From Liquidambar formosana (Eukaryota; Streptophyta; Magnoliopsida; Saxifragales; Altingiaceae), in contig CM077826.1 of NCBI GenBank assembly GCA_039720395.1, forward strand, positions 33,874,687 through 33,938,686: a stretch of 64,000 bases of DNA, written 5' to 3'. Shown in pieces: positions 58,649 to 64,000 of the stretch (the first letter of the stretch is position 1; each line of letters begins with the position of its first letter). Position numbers and translations under genes: made by a program. The notes beneath the pieces were generated by a model, which saw nothing but the letters and a program-made list of their open reading frames with translations, made no database searches and was not told the origin of the DNA.

Positions 58649-59285
58649 GAGAGCCTATTAAGATATCAGGCAAATCTGAAGAGAATGTTTGCATCTGAGG
58701 AGTGACAACAGCTTTTGTACACCCGACAAGGTTCTCAATCGAGGAAAGGGTTGGCTAGTGTTGTCCCAAATATATAATCCTAGAGGGGGGGTGAATAGGG
58801 TTATTGGCCAAATTAAAAAATAATTGCAAACTCAAAAATCAGATTATTGCAAGTAAAGGTAAATACAGGAACAAGCAATAATAAAGAGATTAAGAGTAAG
58901 AGAATGCAAACGATGTTAACGAGGTTCGGCCTTCCCGCCAACGTCCTCGCCTCAAGAGCTCGCTTAAGGATTCACCAATCCACTATCACTCTCCTTCAAG
59001 GTGGAGCAGCAAACCTTTACAACTCCAAGTGTTCTTTACCAACACTTGTTCAAACCACACTCTTCAAGTGCTTACAAATGAGGATTCTCTCAACTCTTGA
59101 ATACGAGATGATTTGAGTATGTTTTTGTGCTCAATAAACTCTCTCAAAAAGTAGATACACAGAAATTAAAAGCTCACTCAACTATTGATTGTATCTCAAT
59201 AAATGCTCACAAGTGAAATTAGGGCTTGCAAATGAATGATTTTTTTTGAAGCTCAATGAATGCCCATAAATAAGTTTAACTCATG

Positions 59286-59293
59286 TATATATA
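59286..59293 (-). promoter_or_regulatory. TATA box of the right Sirevirus LTR
   Basis: TATATATA in GGGCTATATATACATGAG (element sense) lies about 950 bp into the LTR, downstream of the palindrome array. Confidence 0.6.
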
Positions 59294-59410
59294 GCCCAAG
59301 GGGTCCAAGTGACCGTTCTGTAGCAATAAATGCCGGGAAAGATGATTTGGTGGGCATTTAATGCTCAAAAGATGGTTTGAAAAACTAGCTGTTATTGGTC
59401 AGTCTCGAGA

Positions 59411-59850
59411 GATTCAGACGTCTGAAATCGATTTAAGACGTCTGATTCTGTTTAAGATGTCTTAATCAGGCGTCTTAAAAAACCAGAGGACTGATTTCTA
59501 TAGAGGTTTTTCAAGTTCACTGTTCACGAGGATTCAGACGTCTTAAACACGTTTCAGACGTCTTAAATCTTTTTAAGACGTCTTATTCTCACGTCTTAAA
59601 AAACCAGAGAGGATGTAATTTGAGGTCTGTCGAAATAGACGTCTTAAACCATTTTCTGACGTCTTAAAGTACATTTTAGATGTCTGATTTAGACGTCTTA
59701 AAAAATCAGAGAACATGTATTTTAGGACCTCAAACCTCAGACGTCTTAAGCCTATTTCAGACATCTTAAACCTGATTCAGACATCTTAAACAGATTTTCA
59801 GACGTCTTAATAAGTGTTTCAGATGTCTTAAATATGTTTAAAACGTCTTA
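59411..59850 (-). repeat. Palindrome array in U3 of the right Sirevirus LTR (AGACGTCT type)
   Basis: Nine exact AGACGTCT cores occur in longer palindromes such as TTCAGACGTCTGAA and TTAAGACGTCTTA. At least eight one-base variants (AGATGTCT, AGACATCT, GGCGTCTT, TGACGTCT) are interspersed in 440 bp. The core GACGTC contains ACGT, the bZIP C-box core. The array ends about 120 bp upstream of the TATA box in element sense. Confidence 0.93.
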
Positions 59851-60586
59851 AAGCTCTGCAGTGGAAATTAATACAAAGAGCAGACTTGATTTTTAAGGGG
59901 TTACTTACTCGAGTCAAGAGACTCTAAACATGATTGATTTGGTTCATTTTAAGTATTGACATGTTAATGCATGAACCTAAAGCCCTTAAATCACAAATGA
60001 ACATGAATTGGGATCAATCTTACATTGAATCCTATTTGTCTATCACTTGATCTTCGTTTGGCTTGGACATTGTCAATTCTTTTTGATTTCCATCATGTGT
60101 CATGCCTTTGTTTGAGTTAGATGATTTGCTGTAACTCGAATTTTAACCTGTCTTAAGCTTAATTTGAAATCATTAGTACTTAAGACCTTATGCATTGTTA
60201 TCATCAAAATCAATGGTATTGAAACCATTTGGGCCAACAATCTCCCATTTTTTGATGATGATAATCCATAGATGTCTCTTGGGAGGAAATAAAAACAATG
60301 AAAATGACATACATGGCATGTTTTTCATATAGCTGCCCCTATCAATGTGCATAGAATATATATGACTTAATCTTAGTACATAGTAGAAATTAAATAAACT
60401 TCATTAACATTTCAAAAGTAAAGATGTGTACACTTTAAACGTTCACATAACTTAACAAACAAACATTTGTCCATAAAATTCAGACACAACATAAATCCCA
60501 AAACACAAAGTTTCAATCTAAAACATAAATCCCAAAACATTGACATCAGCCCAAACTTCTCCCCCTTTGTTAACATAAAAAAGACT

Positions 60587-62030
60587 TCAAGGTGCAGGTG
60601 GCGGAGGTGGCAAACGGTCCTTGATGTCCTTGATTTTGACCGCTAAGTCATTTATGCAATCGTGCATGCCTTCCATCTTCTTGTGCACATACTTCTTCAA
60701 ACTCTTCATCTGTTTAGAGAGAGATAGAAAGAGATCTTTGATGGAGGGACGAGAGGAGGAAGAAGGACCCTGAGAAGGAGAATGGGCAGGAGAAGGAGAG
60801 GAATGGAGAGAGGTAGAAGAGGAGGAATCATCTTCACCAGTGGGGAGAAAACTGAGGGGGTCAAGGTCATCAAGTGAGGGGTTTGTGGATGGTGGAGGAG
60901 CAGAAGAGGAGGAAAGGCAAGTAGAGGAGGAGGGAGCAGCACCAGGGATTTTGGGAACCCAGATATCATCCTTTAAAGCATAGCCTATGAGTCCTAACAT
61001 TTATGTGCCTATCTCATCCTTATGAGATGGAGTTTTAGTGATAACTCCATAGTTCATAGGAACTTGAAAATGGTGAAATACAGCAGTAAGGGCAACACCA
61101 TATGGTAAGAGGCTTTTGGTATGCTTATGAGTAGAAAGCATGTGATAAACCATGAGGTGTCCTATGTCGACACGGGTGCCGGTAAGAATGCATCACAAAA
61201 GACACGCGTCGGTGTAGGATACGTGGTCACGGCTACCACTACGAGGCAAAATAGTGTTAGAAATCACTTTATGAATAATGTTGCTCTCGAGTGTTAGTTT
61301 GGAAATGGGGATTTTTGCATCAGACGTGATGGAATTATCACCACTAATGAGGCGAAGGGCTTGAATTTTGTCAAAATTTTCAACTCGGGGCCATTGATTT
61401 TTATCTTGAAATGCAACCCCACCCTGAGGAATTTTAAAAATAGAGTTGAGGATAGAAGCATTCAATGAAATAGGAGTTCCATAAAGAAAAGAGGTGCCAG
61501 TTCCCAACTTTTTCATTTCAAAATTGGCATAAAAAAGTTGAACGTAATTGGAGTATTCAGGGAGAGAAAGAGAGACGAAATCGAATAGCCCAATGGCTTA
61601 AAAGAGATGGATGATATGAGGAAAGTATTTGGCGAGAAATTCAGCTTTGATTACCTTGGGATAGATGATTTTTCGGTCCATGAACTTGGAGAGGTACAAG
61701 GTGCGGACAGCATCGAAACGGTAGAGGTTGGCGTCGGTGATTTGCCGTGGATGTTGAGGAGGTAGTGGTGCTTGCTGTTCGGGTTCATCTGGGTCGTTCC
61801 CGAAGTCATAATCTGGATGGCCTGGAGGAGCACGAACTGGTGGTTGTGGAGGCGGTGACTGAAAAGGAGCAGTGCTAGAACCCCCTTTCTTCGAGGCGCC
61901 GCAAGAGGAGCAAAGGCCTTTCCTTTTCTGGGTGTCGGATGCGGAATGCTTTTTGCGAGACGAGCCTGTGTCGGTGGTGGTGGACGGTGGTGGCACCGGC
62001 GGTGGAAGAGGTTTTCTTCAAGTTGACCAT
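60587..62030 (-). pseudogene. Extra ORF of the Sirevirus (env-like position), frameshifted
   Basis: The likely start codon is the ATG at 62030 (MVNLKKTSSTAG). After about 12 codons the conserved frame continues one base out of register: a Pro/Ser/Thr-rich segment, then YRFDAVRTLYLSKFMDRK and AEFLAKYFPHIIHLF to a TAA near 61598. Two further segments in the same order follow: 61516-61193 (SLNASILNSIFKIP, SDAKIPISKLTLESNIIHKV) and 61000-60587 (LGLIGYALKDDIWVPKIP, a long Ser/Pro stretch, and a C-terminal MKSLKKYVHKKMEGMHDCIN segment likely to be coiled-coil). This is the additional ORF known in Sireviruses, sometimes called env-like. Its function is unknown, and I see no clear signal peptide. Stops and frameshifts break it here. 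Confidence 0.8.
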
Positions 62031-62099
62031 GATGGAGGGTTTTCGGCGGAGGGAGAAGGAGAGAAAGTGAGGGTGTGAGGAAAGAAATGGGTGTGAGGG

Positions 62100-62107
62100 T
62101 TTTTATA
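62100..62107 (-). promoter_or_regulatory. TATA box in front of the Sirevirus extra ORF
   Basis: In element sense CTCTCTATAAAAACCCTC lies 70-77 bp upstream of the ATG at 62030. It is followed by a C/T-rich leader (CACTTTCTCTCCTTCTCCC), as in a typical plant core promoter. The palindrome array at 62247-62485 lies further upstream. Confidence 0.6.
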
Positions 62108-62246
62108 GAGAGAGAGAAACGGAAGGGTGGCGATGGTTGGTGATGGTGGTGACTGTTGGGGAAGACGAAGAGGAGAAGGAAGTGAAGAGTCCGCGAAAAG
62201 AAACGGTTTTTGAAAAGTTAGGGCTTGAAACGGCTCTTTTACAGGA

Positions 62247-62485
62247 ACAATTTCAGACGTCTGAAATTGTTTCAGACGTCTGAAATCAATTTCAGATGTC
62301 TGAAATCCACGGGATTAAAGGTCTAGCCTGATGATTTCAGACGTGACAACCTGTTTCAGACGTCTGAAACAGACGTCTGAAAAATCCAGAGAGCCATAAA
62401 TTTGATCAAATGCTGTTAAGATTTTAAGACGTCTGAGGGAGTTTTAAGACGTCTGAAAAATCTTTAAGACGTCTTAAATTAAAAT
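62247..62485 (-). repeat. Second palindrome array of the Sirevirus, between pol and the extra ORF
   Basis: Eight exact AGACGTCT cores (in TTTCAGACGTCTGAAA and TTAAGACGTCTTAA contexts) and one AGATGTCT variant occur in 240 bp. These are the same palindromes as in the U3 of the element's LTR (59411-59850). The array starts about 50 bp after the end of pol and ends about 140 bp before the TATA box of the extra ORF. Confidence 0.93.
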
Positions 62486-62534
62486 AAGACGTCTTAAACA
62501 TCCTGAAACGAAATTTTTGAAAAATTTTCAAATA

Positions 62535-64000
62535 TCAACACACATTATCACTCAAGCACATACCCAATTCACGTTTTATGAAATTAAACCTATCTTCTTG
62601 AAGAGGTTTTGTGAAGATATCCGCTAGTTGGTGCTCCGTACCAACAAACTCAATCTCAACATCTCCTCTTTGAACATGATCTCTTATAAAATGATGTCTA
62701 ATTTCAATATGTTTAGTGCGTGAATGCTGTATGGGGTTCTTAGTTAGATTGATTGCACTAGTATTATCACATTTTATGGGAATATGATCATAATGAAGTC
62801 CAAAGTGTTCAAGTTGTTGTTTCATGTACAACACTTGTGCACAACAACTACCGGCCGCTAAATATTCGGCCTCGGCTGTGGAAAGAGCAATCAAAGTTTG
62901 TTTCTTGCTAAACCATGAAACTAGGGAGTGTCCAAGGAAATGACAAGTCCCACTTGTGCTTTTGCGACCATTTTTGCATTCGGCAAAGTCCACATCGGAA
63001 TAACTATGCATGTCAAATGATATGAACTTAGGATACCATATGTCAACGTTAATTGTGCCACTAAGATATTTAAATATGCGTTTAACGTCAAGCATGTGAG
63101 ATTCTTTAGGACAAGATTGATATCTAGCACACAAACATACGCTATACATAATATCCGGTCTACTTGCGGTGAGATAAAGTAAACTACTAATCATACCTCG
63201 GTATTTCTTTTGATCTATGCATTTACCTTTCTCATCCTTTTCAAGTTTAATGGAGGTGCTCATAAGGGTGGCGAAATTCCTTCCATCTTCCAATCCATAC
63301 TTCTTGATTAAATCTTGGACATATTTGGATTGATTTAAGAAGGTTCCTTCCTTTGTTTGCTTGATTTGTAGTCCAAGGAAGAAATTGAGTTCGCCCATCA
63401 TGCTCATTTCGAATTCTCTTGCATGACTTTAGCAAAATCCTCATATAAACTTTTATTAGTAGAACCAAAGATAATATCATCAACATATATTTGAATAATA
63501 AGCATGTCCTTATCAATGGTTTTGATAAAAAGTGTGGTGTCAAGTTTTCCTCTTTTAAAACCATTTTTGATTAGAAAACCACTAAGTCTTTCATACCAAG
63601 CTCTAGGAGCTTGTTTTAAACCATATAAAGCTTTTGATAATTTGAACACATGGTTTGGAAATTCATGACTTTCAAAACCGGAGGTTGTTTAACATAAACT
63701 TATTCCTCAATAAAACTATTTAGAAAAGTACTCTTGACATCCATTTGAAATAATTTGAAATCTTTATGGCAAGCAAATGCAAGTAGCATCCTAATAGCTT
63801 TCAAGTCTAGCAACTGGTGCATATATTTCATCATAATCAATGCCTTCTTGTTGATTGAAACCTTAGGCAACTAATCGTGCTTTGTTTCTAACAATTGTAC
63901 CCGATTCATCTTTCTTGTTTCTATAGACCCATTTGGTGCCTATTATTCCATGGTCATGTGGTCTAGGAACTAAGGTCCAAATCTTGTTCCTTTCAAATTG
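62535..64000 (-). pseudogene. Sirevirus pol: reverse transcriptase and RNase H, frameshifted, partial
   Basis: From the right edge the frame reads QFERNKIWTLVPRP and GTKWVYRNKKDESGT. It then has a stop in the KARLVA box (Gln replaced by TAA) and another near DYDEIYAPVARLESY. 63649-63404 carries KLSKALYGLKQAPRAWYERL and the catalytic IYVDDIIFGST. A frameshift near 63405 leads to 63407-62535 with MGELNFFLGLQIKQ, RPDIMYSVCLCARYQS, the RNase H segments SKKQTLIALSTAEAEY and TKHIEIRHHFIRD, ending HQLADIFTKPL and a stop at 62535. These are Sirevirus-type motifs. Confidence 0.9.

Larger units (their letters stand above)
54791..58758 (+). pseudogene. hAT transposase remnant (BED zinc finger and start of core), split by an LTR element
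   Basis: From the ATG at 54791 the frame reads DIGWEHGHPITTDRRKIQCNYC, the start of a BED zinc finger typical of plant hAT transposases. A stop and frameshifts near 54885-54950 disrupt the finger, although the shifted frame still shows SSGITLLKQHIARF. From 54977 it continues with MMKSHLVECGKDRADIKRKK, and at 55320-55365 with DLFRPGITRFAIEFISIE. The next residues (YQANLKRMFASEEW) lie at 58654-58700, on the far side of the 3.3-kb LTR element. The frame is cut off again at 58758 by the Sirevirus. It is a clear pseudogene. Confidence 0.85.
58759..60239 (-). repeat. 3' LTR of the right-hand Sirevirus
   Basis: The LTR is 1,481 bp, TG...CA. In element sense it begins TGTTGGCCCAAATGG and ends TTTGGGACAACA. 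It is preceded by the purine tract AAAAAATGGGAGAT (complement at 60240-60253). A second tract AAAGGGGGAGAAG lies about 315 bp upstream (complement near 60558-60570). Confidence 0.9.
58759..64000 (-). mobile_element. Sirevirus-type copia element, 3' part (continues past the right edge)
   Basis: In element sense, from right to left: reverse transcriptase and RNase H (64000-62535), a palindrome array, a TATA box, an extra ORF (62030-60587), two purine tracts and the 3' LTR (60239-58759). The extra ORF after pol, the long LTR with TGTTGGCCC start and the multiple purine tracts are features of Sireviruses (SIRE/Maximus). It is inserted in the hAT transposase remnant after GCTAG (58754-58758). The other border is outside the window. 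Pol and the extra ORF both carry frameshifts. Confidence 0.9.

Noticed and set aside
1..64000. tRNA, rRNA or microRNA genes
   Set aside because: No complete tRNA cloverleaf or rRNA segment was recognised by eye. Only a SINE-like B box at 34796. A tRNAscan and small-RNA mapping would be decisive.

Overview
The window looks like nuclear DNA of a dicot-type flowering plant with a large, transposon-rich genome. The evidence is intron-containing plant genes, plant lineages of Ty1/copia and Ty3/gypsy-like LTR retrotransposons, hAT and Mutator elements, and AT-rich DNA with many homopolymer runs. I cannot name the species. Only two convincing host genes are visible. About two thirds of the window is identifiable transposable-element DNA, much of it nested.

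Layout. Positions 1-250: 3' end of a gypsy-like LTR, the same family as the 3-kb solo LTR at 37963-40955. 1996-6765: complete but mutated Ty1/copia element on the minus strand (TSD ACTTC). 9111-10450: element with inverted ends full of CGATATATCG-type motifs. 11899-19242 (minus, TSD CAAGT) and 21743-28567 (plus, TSD ATATA): two related copia elements facing each other. Both carry a hairpin-forming tandem array in the leader. The second has lost gag, protease and most of integrase. 28861-29894: a possible terminal exon split by an 819-bp Mutator-like element with a perfect 9-bp TSD. 30812-36646 (minus): a two-exon gene for a small respiratory complex I subunit (NDUFB4-like), whose 5.6-kb intron holds a LINE remnant, a possible SINE and a 765-bp hAT element. 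37480-43165: a large inverted duplication, one arm split by the 3-kb solo LTR. 44293-47085: gypsy-like LTR fragment joined to the 3' end of a Sirevirus-type copia element. 48784-50199: gypsy-like solo LTR (TSD GTTAC) loaded with the palindrome ATGCGTACGCAT. 50526-53028 (plus): the first six exons of a METTL2/6-type methyltransferase gene. Its remaining exons are not in the window, because the next 11 kb are transposons nested in one another: a hAT transposase remnant, split by an LTR element carrying an intronless PDS5 (cohesin factor) copy, then by a Sirevirus that runs off the right edge.

The pattern I find most interesting crosses families. In four LTRs from unrelated or distantly related elements, perfect short palindromes or inverted repeats lie in U3 about 100-550 bp upstream of a TATA box. 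The palindromes differ between families (AATTCAGTCGACTGAATT, AGACGTCT-centred, ATGCGTACGCAT, GGACGGTCAGCC pair). In the right-hand Sirevirus the same palindrome array plus a TATA box occurs a second time inside the element, directly in front of the extra env-like ORF, as if the U3 promoter module had been reused as an internal promoter. Palindromes in Sirevirus LTRs are known from maize. Their reuse inside the element and their recurrence in gypsy-like LTRs are what I would follow up.
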